Shown here one piece after another: positions 16,925-26,714 of a stretch of 64,000 nt of DNA. Source of the DNA: Candidatus Rhodoferax bjergmarkensis (GTDB lineage Bacteria > Pseudomonadota > Gammaproteobacteria > Burkholderiales > Burkholderiaceae_C). Under the pieces are notes generated by a model. It had not been told where the DNA came from. It saw nothing but the letters and a program-made list of their open reading frames with translations, and made no database searches. The stretch spans positions 16,991 through 80,990 of the forward strand of contig JADJFX010000041.1 in the NCBI GenBank assembly GCA_016708345.1, read 5' to 3'. The position numbers were made by a program, and so were the translations under genes. Positions within the stretch are counted from its first letter, which is position 1; each line of letters opens with the position of its first letter.

Positions 16925-19137
16925 TTACGCGCTAACGATCACTGCAAATCTTTCCGGTAATCCGATCACAACTTCAAAGCGGCGGAACTCGCTTCCGGTA
17001 TCGTCGCTGGTAAATCTCAACTCAATGGTGCCGCCTTCGCGCTCAACGAATCCCTTCACCGCGTCCATGCCCACACCGCGGCCAGACACTTCGGTCACGC
17101 TAGCTGCGGTGGAAAAACCAGAGGCGAAGATCAATTGCGCCAATTGCTCTGCCGTCATGGTCTGCTCTGGCCTTATCAGTCCGGACTCAATAGCCTTTTG
17201 GCGAATCATTTCCACGCCAAGTCCCTTGCCGTCATCGCTTAACTTCAACCACAATTTTCCATCGGCCACCGATAGCGCCAACACAATGGTGCCGGCTGCT
17301 TGTTTGCCCTTGGTCAAACGATTTTCAGCGGTTTCGATGCCGTGATCGATCGAATTGCGTAGCAAGTGCGTGAACACATTTTTCAGCAAGTCGGATATTT
17401 GATTGCGAATGACGATATGACCACTCTCTATGGTGACGGTGGGTGCTTCCTTGCCAAGCTCCTTGGCCAGGGACGGCAAGGAGTCGATGACGGCAGCAAG
17501 AATGTCCTCCATCTTTTCAGTGCCGATTTGCTTTAAGGTACCAAGCACTTTGCGGATCAGCTCATCTTTCTCAGACGAATTTTGGGGGTTCAATTTTTCC
17601 AAGCCATCGATTAAAAATTCGATACGCTCTTTCTGCACCATCAGGTACTTTTCTACCCCGCCACGGCGTCCGGGGCCTTTGCGCCCGAGTTTGACCTCGT
17701 TGACCTTGGCGTACTCCTGCAGCGCATTGGCGGCCTGCTGCAGTTGTTCCAGCAACAGCGCTTGGTTCCAAGCTACCTCAGTGTTCTTGCGCAAATTGTC
17801 ATATGTTTGCTCTGTTTCATGCACAGTGTTGGTCAGCTGCAGCAGCCCAAAGGTGCGGGCATTGCCCTTGATGGTGTGCATGTTGCGAAACAGCAAACCA
17901 ATGGCCTCCATGTCTTTGGCCTTCGTCTTTTGGATGATTTCCTGGTTTTCCTTAATAAACTCGCTGGAGCTGTCAATGAACTGGTGGAATTTCTCTTGGT
18001 TGACTGCCAGGATTTGGCCAATCATTTCGAGTTCGCGTTTTTGCTGACCCGCCTCTGCCGCCAAAGCCTTGAGTTCAGTCACATCCCGCACGCAAAGCAT
18101 CAGTTTTTCACACACATCGTCTTCATTGCAGATGGGTGACCAGCTCAGCTCAAGCGACTTGGCTTTGCCATTGGGCATGATCTTGTCGAACTCGGTGACA
18201 AAGACATGGGAGTTGAAACCAAAATTCATCTTGTCTTCACCAATACACGCATCGGCAGCAGCCTCGACCTGGGACAGAACGTCGGAACCCAAATTGGTAT
18301 TGGTGAACACCAGGTTCATCAGCTTTTGACCCGCAATGTCCCGGGTCTCAAAAATTTGCTCTAAATAGGCAGAGTATTCCGGGTGGATCACCGCGCCTTG
18401 AACCACCGTCAAAATGCCTTGGGGCATGTTTTGCAGCATGGTCTGGATGTCGTTGGTTTTTTGGCGCAGCTCAGCGGTGCGCTGCAAAATCTTTTCTTCC
18501 AGTGTTCGGTTTTGCTCTTCAATGACGGCCAACATTTTTCGGATGGCGTTGCGCATGCTGTCAAAACTGTGGGCCAGACTGCCCAGCTCATCACGGCGGC
18601 TGGTGTCAATGGCGTAGTTCAAATTGCCGCTTGCGAGCTGGTCAGCGCTCACGCGAAGGGCTTCAATGGGGCGCTGAATAATGCGTTTGCCCAGAAGCCA
18701 GATAAAGCCTGAGAGCAAGAGCACCAAGACGGCGGCAAATACCGCAATCAGTACGCTGGTGTAGCGCACCAAATCGAGCACCTTGTTGGTAGAGGTGACG
18801 ATTTGCACACTGGCAATGTCAACGCCTTCACGTTTTATTTTTGCCGCGTTTTGAACATTGGCCGGGTTTTTCAACAATTCATTGAAGGATTTTTCCGCAA
18901 CGCCGTTGCGCAGGGTTTCTACCTCTGCTTTGTCCGACCCTGCCTTGGCCACGCGAATCCCCAAAACATCGGAGTCCAGCAAGATGGCTTTCACAATGCC
19001 TTGCAAGGCGGCGTCATCAAAATTCCAGACTGGCTCCACCAGACTGATTGCGGCCAGATTGGCTGTGTTGGACGCCTTGGTTTGCAACTCCGCCATGGAA
19101 CGGTCGTAGTTGTAGATACCGATGATCAGGGTGAACA
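16925..19137 (-). CDS. CheA-like membrane histidine kinase with PAS, Hpt and ATPase domains; N-terminus lost in low-quality sequence
   Basis: Readable from GLGLFTLIIGIYNYDRSMAE (a membrane helix) to the stop at 16925, about 735 residues. After a periplasmic region there is TM2 (VLIAVFAAVLVLLLSGFIWL), HAMP (RPIEALRVSADQLASGNLN), a PAS-like domain, an Hpt domain with the phospho-site in NMHTIKGNARTFGLLQL, and a CheA-type ATPase with HLLRNSIDHGIETAENR, DDGKGLGVEMIRQKA and SGRGVGMDAVKGFVEREGG. There is no SHELRTP-type dimerisation box, so phosphate is probably taken by the Hpt histidine as in CheA. The start codon lies in the G-rich block beyond about 19140; the open frame upstream of that is artefact. 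Confidence 0.85.
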
Positions 19138-19139
19138 AG

Positions 19140-21720
19140 CCAAGCCCCCCACACCGCCCCTGAGCACCCCACCGCCGAGGGGGCGCGGGGCGCGGCCGGG
19201 GGGAGGGGGGGGGGGGGGGGCGCCGGCGCTGGCTGGAGGGGAAAGCCCCCCCGGGAAGACCCAAACGGGGGGGGGGGGGGGGGGGAGGCAAAACAACGGG
19301 GGGGCGGCCGGGGAAGGCAGCAGGCGCGGCGGCCAGCAGGGGGCCAGGGAAGGGCGCGGGGGGCGGCCCCGCCCGGCCCCGGCCGGGCGGGGCGGGGGGG
19401 GGGGGGCTGCGGGGGGGGGGAAGCGGCGCGGCCCGCCGGGGGGCCGCGCCGGAGGGGCCGGGCCCCACCCCCGCGAACCAGGCTTTGGGGGGAGGGCGGG
19501 CGGCCCCGCGCCCGGGGGGGGGGGGGGCGGGGGGCTGGGTTGGGGAAAGAGAAGGGAAGGGGGGGGGGGGCGGGAGGCCCCGGGGAGAGGGGGGGGTGCG
19601 GCGGGGCGCGGGGGGGGGCGGGGGCCCGGGCCCCGCGCGGCCGGTGCCCCCGCGCCGGGGGCCGGGGGGGCCCCGGCGGCAGCGCCGGCCCCGGGGGGCC
19701 GCTTGCGCTCCCCCCCGGGGCCCCCCCCCCCCCTCCTCCCCCCCCCCCCCGGCCCCGCCCCCCCCCCGGGCCCGCCGCCCGGGGCCCCCCCTTCCCCCCC
19801 GGCACGCTTGCCCGTGGTCCTAACCCCCCCCCGCCCCCCGCCGGGGGGAGGACGCCCCGCCCGCGGGGGCGGGGCCCGGGCCGCCCGGGGACCAACCGCC
19901 CGGTCCGCTGGGGGGTGGGCCCCGCGGGTGGCAACCCCCGGGGCCCGGTTCGGGGGTCACCCGCGGGGATCGGCAGCCCGGCGGCCGGGGGGCGGGCGGG
20001 GCGGGGGCGGCGGGGACCCCGCGGGGGGGCCGCCCCGGCGGGCCCCCCGGGGGGCGGGGGCGACCCGCGGGCGGGTGGCGTTGGGGGGGATGGTAGCGGG
20101 GGGGGAGGGCGGGACCCTGGGGAAAAAACTCAGGGGAGCAAGGAGCGCCCGGAAGCACGGTCGAGGGGGAGCCCCCCTGCGGGGGAGAGGGGTGGTTTCT
20201 CGTTTGAGGGGTGGCGCACCAAAAGAAGAGAGCGGAAAAAAGAAAAGAGAGAGGAAAAGGAGGGGGTTAGGGGGGGGGGGTGTAAAAGACGAATGGTTGT
20301 TGGGGGCCCCCGGGAGAAACCCCCGGCGGGAGCCCGAGGGTTGCCGGAACGCCCCGGGGGGGCCCGGGGGCGTGCGCCTGGCTTTGCCCCGGGCCCCCAG
20401 ACCCCCCCCGGGGCGCTGAGGCAACAGGAACAGAAGGCGGGAGGGGGCTGGCCCCCCCCCCCGGGCGGGAGAGCCCCAGCGGGGGGGCGGGTTGGGCGCG
20501 CCCCCGGTGGGGGCCCGGTGGGGGGGTTGGGGGTGGTGAGGCCTGTCGGGGTAGTTGGGGTGGAAGTCCTTTTTTTGGAAGGGGAGTAGCGGCGGTCTTA
20601 GACCGGGGGAAGCTCGTGGGGGCCCCCCTGGGCGCGGCGGGGGGGGTTTCCCGGGGGGGCGCCGCGGCGCTGGGCGCCCCTCGGCGGGGGGGGGGGGGGG
20701 GCGGTGGGGGGGGGGGGGTGTGGTGGTGTGGTGGGGCCCGCCGAAGCCCGCGGGGCGCGACCCCCCCCCGCGGGGGCGGTGGACCCGGCGGGGGGGAGAG
20801 GGAGGGCCGGGGGGGGGGGGCCCCGGGGGGGGGGGGTGGGCGCCGTTTGGTTGCGGGGGGCGGGGGCCGGGGGGGCCCCGGCCCCCCGGCCGCGACGGGG
20901 GGGGGGGGGGGCGCCCCCGGGCCAGGGGCGCGGGGTGGTGTGTGTTCAGGGCCGGGGAAGGGGGGCCGTCCCTGTGGGGTTCTGTGGGGGGCTGTGGGGG
21001 CCCCCCGTTGTCCCGGGCCCTTTCGGCGGCCAGGGGGGGGGCCCGCGGGGGGGGGAGCTGGCCGGGGGGGGGGCTGGACGGGCGGGGGGGGGGTGCGGAG
21101 GGGGGGGGGGTGGGGGGGCGGGAGTTTCGGGGGGGGGGGGGGGGGCGGGGGGGGGGGGGGGGGGCGGGGGGGTTGGGAACGCCCCTACGGGGGGTGGGGG
21201 GGGGTGGGTCGGCGCCCGCCCCCGGCCCCAAGAGGGGGGGCCTGGTGCTTCGCGGGGCGCCGGGCGCGGGCCAAAGGGGGTGGGTGGCCCCGGGGCGCGG
21301 CCCCCGGGGGTGGAGCGAAATGGTCGGGGGGTGCCCTGGGGCCGGCCCCCCCGGCGTTGTCGCCGGGGGGGGACCCCTCCGCGGGCCAGGCCGCCCCCTG
21401 GCGGCGGCGCGGGGCGGGCGGGGGGGGGGCGGGCCGGGGGGGGGCGCGCCGGGGGGGCGGTTTGGGGGGGGGGGGGGGGTGGGGGGGTGTCCCCCCCCCC
21501 CCCGGCGAGGTGATGGCGGGGGGAGGGGGGGGGGCCGGCCGGGGCCCCCCCCCCCCCGGGGGGGGCGCCCGGGGGGGGGGGCGGGGCCGGCCGGGCCCCC
21601 GCGGCGGGGGCGGGGGGGGCCGGGGGTGAGCCGGTGGGCCGGGGGGGGGGGGGCCGGCGCGGGGGGGGGGGGCGGCCTGCTTTGTTGCGATAACCGCCTG
21701 GGGGGGGGGGGGCCCTTGTC
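19140..21720. other. G/C homopolymer block, probable sequencing or assembly artefact
   Basis: About 2.6 kb dominated by runs of G on the plus strand, with a C-rich patch at 19715-19795. Ordinary sequence enters this block in the middle of a kinase N-terminus on one side and returns abruptly at about 21715 with normal AT content. Several reading frames over 270 codons exist on both strands at once, encoding only Gly/Pro/Arg/Ala, as expected from homopolymers. I see no domain, repeat unit or periodicity. It replaces the start of the kinase gene at 16925-19137 and its upstream region; the true length of the gap is unknown. Confidence 0.85.
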
Positions 21721-22066
21721 TCCAATCGTGTAATTATCGAAATGTGAATCGCCACGCCGGCCACAGAAAAATAACCCGCCGAGCATCACAATCCTATGAA
21801 AATTAACCGTGCATCGCAGCTTTTTGTCGATTAATCTTGTTTGACTTGCGGGAATACAACATGTGATAAAGAAGAGGTCTATCGAATTCAAATGTTTTAC
21901 TTTGGAAGACGGCAGTCCTTACGACAGTTATCGAACTTACAAGTCCGAAAAATAGTTTGAAGATTCGCTAACAAAGTCAGGTGCTAGCAAGGTGCGGGCC
22001 TGTTCGGGTCAATTCGCACAGCGCGTGCGAATTGACGCAGTTATTGACCATATTGGGTCTTGCGGT
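21721..22066. other. Intergenic DNA between two kinase genes, with a perfect hairpin
   Basis: AT-rich, no supported gene. Near its right end is a perfect 10-bp inverted repeat, CAATTCGCAC (22010-22019) and GTGCGAATTG (22025-22034), with a 5-nt loop, 33 bp after the stop of the minus-strand kinase at 22067. No T run follows, so it could be a processing or attenuator hairpin rather than a full intrinsic terminator. Confidence 0.5.
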
Positions 22067-24070
22067 TTACTGATTTTCAGTTTGACCAACCGGTGCCTGC
22101 AAAGGCAGCGTGACTGTAAAACAGGCTCCCTGGCCCGGTTCACTTTCCACTTGTATTTCCCCACCAAGAGCATCGTGAACCAGGTTGTACACAATGTTCA
22201 AGCCCAGGCCACTGCCGCCCCGCCCCAACTTGGTGGTAAAAAACGGGTCAAACACACGCTTGAGGTGCTGCGCTGGAATGCCCAGCCCGTCATCCCGAAA
22301 GCTGAGTCGAACATGGCTGTCGCCTGCCAGTTCGGCAGAGATCATCACGTGGCCCTGCCCGACCCCTTCAAAAGCATGCAAAAAGGCATTGTTGATCAGG
22401 TTGTTCAGCACTTGCCCAAGCGGTCCGGGGTAACTGTCCATTGAGATGCCCTTGGGGATGGATGATTCGACGGCATGTTTTGTTTTTCGAATCGTCGGCC
22501 CCATCGTCAGCAAAATGTTGTCAACCATTTCTTTGAGGTCAAATTGCCGACGCTTGACACTCGTCTGGTCAACTGCCACCTGCTTGAAGCTGGAAATCAG
22601 CTCAATCGCGCGTTGCAAACTGCGCATCAAAATATCAGATCCTTCGCGAATGCTGCTGACAAAGGCGTCCAAGCGGCTGCGGCTCAACCCTTTTTGCATG
22701 CTGGATTGAAATTCGACAGCGTTGTCCTGCAAGGTGCTGGCCACCGTGACGCTGTTGCCAATGGGCGTATTGAGCTCATGGGCAATGCCCGCCACCAGAA
22801 AACCCAAGGCCGACATTTTTTCGGTGCGGATCAGTTCTGACTGTGCCGCCTGCAACTGCGACAGCGCATCGGACAACTCGTGCGTGCGCTCCGTGACCCG
22901 TTGCTCCAGGGTGGCATTAAGTTCAAGAATTTCCGCCTCGTACTTGTTCTTGGCAGTGATGTCATCGTAGGCCAGGATGAGCATCGAATCATTGCCGCTG
23001 CGTACCACCTTGCCCGATATTTCGCACAGAATGGGGGCCCGCCCTGCGCCAGGCTGCATCCACGCCGCAAACCGCGAAATTTCCCCATCAAGGCTCAAGG
23101 TTTCCAGCACACTGCTGCGGTCTTGCTGACTTTTCCACATGCCGTTGTTCTCGCCGCTGGTGCCCAGCATGCTGGCGCGGTCCCGGCCAAACACGCGGGT
23201 CCAGGCGACGTTAACGTCCAGCAATTCAAACCCGCCGCCCACGCGTGAGACCGTCATGGCCACGGGCGACGCGCTGAAAATGGACTGGAATTTGGCTTGG
23301 CTGAACCCCAGCTCGGCTTGCGCACGCTGGCGCTCCGTCAGCTCGCTCTGCAATTCCTGGTTGCGAACATCGCGCTCATGGATCATGTTGGCCAAATCGG
23401 CACGCATGGTGTCCAAGCCCTGGGCCAGGTGGCCAATTTCGTCTTGCCGGTAATGCGCCAGCGGACGGTCGAGCTCACCCCTGGCAAAACACGCCGCATG
23501 CTCTTGCAATTGGCGCAGTGGCCGCACCAGCAGGTGATCAAACAGAACCCAGATCAACAGGAAAGAAATAAGCACCTGGGCACCCAGCGCTGCGGCCTGC
23601 TCCAACAGCTCCCGAATCAAAACGCGGCGAACCCGCTCAGTTGAAAACTGCAACACCAACTTGCCGATGTGCACGCCGGAATAAACAATTTCGCGGTCAT
23701 GCTGCAGGACCACCTTGCTTAATGGCACAACCTTACCCTTTTGGATAAAAATTTCCTGCTGATGCCCGGTAACCACAAAACTGATCACATCCGGGTTGGC
23801 CATCACGGAATCTGCAATTTCATTGGCAAGGGTCTCGTCAAAATTCCATACTGCCATCACCATGGCGCGCGACAAGACAGCGACATATTTTTCCATGGGC
23901 TCACGAACCCGCACCGTCACCTCGTTTTCAAACTTGCCAATGATCTGAAAATAGGCGAGCACCAATGCGGGAAGCAAAATGCCCAAAGCGGCACCCAAAA
24001 ACAGTGTTTGGCGAAGGGACACATGAGGCACCTCAAAAGGCCCCCGCTCCTCTTTATCTGTCACGCTCAA
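22067..24070 (-). CDS. PAS-containing membrane sensor histidine kinase
   Basis: 667 residues counted from a TTG at 24070; a GTG at 24064 is an equally good start, and no ATG is in frame. TM1 is at about 20-43, a periplasmic domain at 44-155, TM2 at about 162-183, HAMP at about 183-235, a PAS domain at about 258-375 (FQSIFSASPVAMTVSRVGGG) and a coiled coil with TLEQRVTERTHEL. The dimerisation box GFLVAGIAHELNTPIGNS has His at about 431; the ATPase domain has LNNLINNAFLHAFEG and DDGLGIPAQHLKRVFDPFFT. Its organisation and the IAHELNTPIGN box resemble the kinase at 15354-16910, suggesting related members of one multikinase cluster feeding the HD-GYP regulator. Confidence 0.88.
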   Translation of the reverse strand: MSVTDKEERGPFEVPHVSLRQTLFLGAALGILLPALVLAYFQIIGKFENEVTVRVREPMEKYVAVLSRAMVMAVWNFDETLANEIADSVMANPDVISFVVTGHQQEIFIQKGKVVPLSKVVLQHDREIVYSGVHIGKLVLQFSTERVRRVLIRELLEQAAALGAQVLISFLLIWVLFDHLLVRPLRQLQEHAACFARGELDRPLAHYRQDEIGHLAQGLDTMRADLANMIHERDVRNQELQSELTERQRAQAELGFSQAKFQSIFSASPVAMTVSRVGGGFELLDVNVAWTRVFGRDRASMLGTSGENNGMWKSQQDRSSVLETLSLDGEISRFAAWMQPGAGRAPILCEISGKVVRSGNDSMLILAYDDITAKNKYEAEILELNATLEQRVTERTHELSDALSQLQAAQSELIRTEKMSALGFLVAGIAHELNTPIGNSVTVASTLQDNAVEFQSSMQKGLSRSRLDAFVSSIREGSDILMRSLQRAIELISSFKQVAVDQTSVKRRQFDLKEMVDNILLTMGPTIRKTKHAVESSIPKGISMDSYPGPLGQVLNNLINNAFLHAFEGVGQGHVMISAELAGDSHVRLSFRDDGLGIPAQHLKRVFDPFFTTKLGRGGSGLGLNIVYNLVHDALGGEIQVESEPGQGACFTVTLPLQAPVGQTENQ

Positions 24071-24210
24071 TCTTCTTGGTTGAATTCATCGCTCCACCAT
24101 CTGTGCTGTTCATTAATGACCCTTTTGAGAATGCGCTTTGGCTGCGCAAAGTATCGTTGGCGCGTAGCTGACGGTCAAGCACTGTGACTTTGCCTGGCAT
24201 CAAATTTGCG

Positions 24211-25818
24211 TCAATCTGCAAGGTGGCGCTGCTGGCGTTGAACCAGGGAGTCCGCCGCCGGGGCCTGCGCATGGGCCAGCCGGGCGCGGCGCGACAAACT
24301 GCCCTGCAAGGCGCGCGGGTGGCCCCCACGGGCACCGCTGGCCAGGTAGTCCGCCAACAACGCGCTGTGCACGGTGGCCTGCGGTACATCGCCGCGCTGG
24401 CAGAGATGGTCATACAAGGCGTCCACCAACTGTTCGGGGCTCAAGCCGCTGGTGCTGGCGCTGCTTTGCCACAAAAAATCAGTAAAGGCCGAAAACGCAG
24501 CAAAGGGTGAATGTGGCGAAACGCTTGCAAGTTGACCCGTGGGCACTGGCTCGTCCAGCAGCAACCTGAGCGTTTGCTTGAAGCGCCCCGAGTTGGCCAC
24601 CAGGTCCCAATAGCGCGCAAACCGGGTAAACCGCTGCATCGCTTGCGCGTCCACCACTGCGGTCTGCTGCACGGTGTAGGGCGCGCTGCTGGCATAGACC
24701 ATGCCGTGCGCTTGCGTGTGCCGGGCAATCGGGGTGCCGCGCAGGCGCTTGAGCACGCCAAGCTGTATTTCATGCGGCCCCAGGGCGTGCAGGCGGTCAA
24801 ACCCGCTGGCAAAACTCTCCAGCGTTTCACCGGGCAGGCCAAAGATCAAATCAGCATGCAAATGCGCCTTGGAGTGGTGTACCAGCCAGCGCAGATTGGC
24901 CTCGGTTTTGGCGTTGTCCTGCTTGCGCGCAATGCGTTCTTGCACGGCGACGTTAAAGCTTTGCACCCCCACCTCCAGCTGCATGCTGCCGGGCGGAAAC
25001 TGCGCAATCATGGCTTTGAGCCGGTCAGGCAAATGGTCCGGGATCACCTCAAAATGGACAAACAAATTGCCTTGGGGGTCCGCAAGGCCGGGCGCAGGCA
25101 GGCGGTCCAGAAAAAACTGCAGGATGCGCACCGAGGCATCCACCTTGAGGTTGAAGGTGCGATCGACAAACTTGAAGTTGCGTGCGCCGCGCTGGTACAG
25201 CACCGCCATGGCCGCAAGGAAAGCGTCCAGATCAAACGCCCAGGCGGTCTTGTCCAGCGAGCTCAGGCAAAACTCGCACTTGAAGGGGCAGCCGCGCGAG
25301 GCCTCCACGTAAAGCAAGCGGCGCGCCAGATCGTCGTCGCTGTACTCGCCGTAGGGCAGGTCGATCTGGTCCAGGCTTGGCTGCTCACCGGCCATCACTT
25401 TCATCAGGGGCTGCGGCCCATGAAGCAGCGCGCGGCACAGTTTGGGAAAACTCACATCGCCCCAGCCGGTGATGACATGGTCGGCCAGGTGAACAATCTC
25501 CTGCTGGTCTGCCTCATGGCTGACTTCCGGCCCGCCCAGCACCACTTTAAGCTCGGGCCGGGCGGCCTTGAGCAGGCGCACCACTTCGCAGGTTTGCGTC
25601 ACGTTCCATATGTAAACACCCAAGCCGATGATGGCAGGATGGAGCGCCAGCAGCTCCTGCGCCACCTCCTGCGGCTTGCGCGCAATGGTGAACTCGCGCA
25701 GCACGGTGCGCGCTCGCAGGTCGGTGCCGCCATGGCGCGCCATATTGGCCAGCAGGTAGCGCAGGCCCAGCGAAGCATGGATGTATTTGGCGTTGAGCGT
25801 GGCCAGTACGATGGGCAA
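24211..25818 (-). CDS. B12-binding-domain radical SAM protein (DUF4080 type)
   Basis: 535 residues; the only start in frame after the preceding stop is a TTG at 25818. An N-terminal cobalamin-binding fold covers about 1-130 (PIVLATLNAKYIHASLGLRY, then VVLGGPEVSHEA). The radical SAM cluster motif is RGCPFKCEFC with Cys at about 177, 181 and 184. Radical SAM core features follow: FKFVDRTFNL, MQLEVGVQSFN and DLIFGLPGETLESF. A C-terminal DUF4080-like region runs from about 370. The family is predicted to do methyl transfers or other radical chemistry; the substrate is unknown. It is divergent from the gene at 25951. Confidence 0.88.
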   Translation of the reverse strand: MPIVLATLNAKYIHASLGLRYLLANMARHGGTDLRARTVLREFTIARKPQEVAQELLALHPAIIGLGVYIWNVTQTCEVVRLLKAARPELKVVLGGPEVSHEADQQEIVHLADHVITGWGDVSFPKLCRALLHGPQPLMKVMAGEQPSLDQIDLPYGEYSDDDLARRLLYVEASRGCPFKCEFCLSSLDKTAWAFDLDAFLAAMAVLYQRGARNFKFVDRTFNLKVDASVRILQFFLDRLPAPGLADPQGNLFVHFEVIPDHLPDRLKAMIAQFPPGSMQLEVGVQSFNVAVQERIARKQDNAKTEANLRWLVHHSKAHLHADLIFGLPGETLESFASGFDRLHALGPHEIQLGVLKRLRGTPIARHTQAHGMVYASSAPYTVQQTAVVDAQAMQRFTRFARYWDLVANSGRFKQTLRLLLDEPVPTGQLASVSPHSPFAAFSAFTDFLWQSSASTSGLSPEQLVDALYDHLCQRGDVPQATVHSALLADYLASGARGGHPRALQGSLSRRARLAHAQAPAADSLVQRQQRHLAD

Positions 25819-25950
25819 TGGGGATCAATGTGAGGGAAAACCATGCCGACATTATCGGCAGCAGCATCACTTGTTCGGCGTCAATTGCGGCTCTCTTGAT
25901 GCGCGTAGCATCCGGGGCATAAACTGCAGACTCTTTTTGGAGAAACAAGC

Positions 25951-26286
25951 ATGACGAACCAATTGACAGACGCCCCATCAAGCGACGCGCTGCTGGCGCT
26001 GGACGCGGATGAGTTGATGGAAGAAGGCGAAGAGCTTGAAATGGGTGACGTGATCCAACGCCCCGACGGCTATTACTGGGTGGCGGTCAACGGCACGCAG
26101 GAGTTCGGCCCCTTCAAAACCCTGGAACTGGCGCTGGCCGACATGCAATTGGCCAGTGAAGAAACTTCAGAGCCCGGCGAGACGCTGCAGGAGGCAGAAG
26201 ACGAACTGGGCCTGGCGGACTGGATCGACCCGGACACTGGCGAACTGGCCGAGGGGCAATCCACCCCACGGCTGCACGACGAATGA
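25951..26286 (+). CDS. Small acidic conserved hypothetical protein
   Basis: 111 residues with ATG at 25951 preceded by TTTTTGGAGAAACAAGC, a good ribosome site. It is strongly acidic (runs of Glu/Asp such as DELMEEGEELEMGD), with the central motif DGYYWVAVNGTQEFGPFKTL that looks like a small beta fold. No signal peptide. Its stop overlaps the start of the DUF167 gene (ATGA at 26283-26286), so they are translated together. I do not recognise the family. Confidence 0.75.
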   Translation: MTNQLTDAPSSDALLALDADELMEEGEELEMGDVIQRPDGYYWVAVNGTQEFGPFKTLELALADMQLASEETSEPGETLQEAEDELGLADWIDPDTGELAEGQSTPRLHDE

Positions 26287-26609
26287 GCCGCGGCCAGGTC
26301 CGCAACGCCACCGGAGACTCGTTTTTTGTCTGGGAAGGTGATGTGCTGGTGGTCAACATTCTGGGCAAGCCCAGTTCGTCCAAAGACGCGATTGGCAAAC
26401 CCAAAGGCACGCAGCTCAAGGTGAGCGTGACTGCTGCGCCGGTCGCAGGCAAGGCCACCGACCACATGGTGCGTTTTCTGGCCCCGTTGTTCGGCGTGGC
26501 GGTGGCCGACATCGAGGTGGTGTTTGGCCGCGAAAACGTGAACAAGCAACTGCGCATCAAGTCGCCCAGCAAGCTGCCGGCGGTTTTTTCCCAAGGGTCG
26601 CTGCTGTAA
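26283..26609 (+). CDS. DUF167 / YggU family protein
   Basis: 108 residues. The segment LKVSVTAAPVAGKATDHMVR, followed by FLAPLFGVAVADIEVVFGRE and NKQLRIK, is the hallmark of the small DUF167 (UPF0235/YggU) proteins, whose function is unknown. Start and stop overlap the previous gene by four bases. The length is slightly above the usual 95-100 residues, from an N-terminal extension. Confidence 0.88.
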   Translation: MSRGQVRNATGDSFFVWEGDVLVVNILGKPSSSKDAIGKPKGTQLKVSVTAAPVAGKATDHMVRFLAPLFGVAVADIEVVFGRENVNKQLRIKSPSKLPAVFSQGSLL

Positions 26610-26714
26610 GCTTTTTGCCCGTGCGGCGACAATAGAGGCCAATGTTTGCCGCCTTTTAACAGTTCCCACCCCTGCCACGGCGCTGTGCTCCCCAGCGCAA
26701 GACGCCCATACACG

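Noticed and set aside
18803..21891. Very long open frames (270 to 640 codons) on both strands rich in Gly, Pro and Arg
   Set aside because: They arise from G/C homopolymers, overlap in several frames at once, have no domains and lie in the suspected artefact block.
24511..25833. 440-codon plus-strand frame antisense to the radical SAM gene
   Set aside because: The minus-strand frame has the full B12/radical SAM motif set; the antisense frame has none.
26646..26714. Upstream extension of DsbD starting at 26646
   Set aside because: It would place 23 non-hydrophobic residues before the signal peptide; the ATG at 26715 gives a normal export signal.
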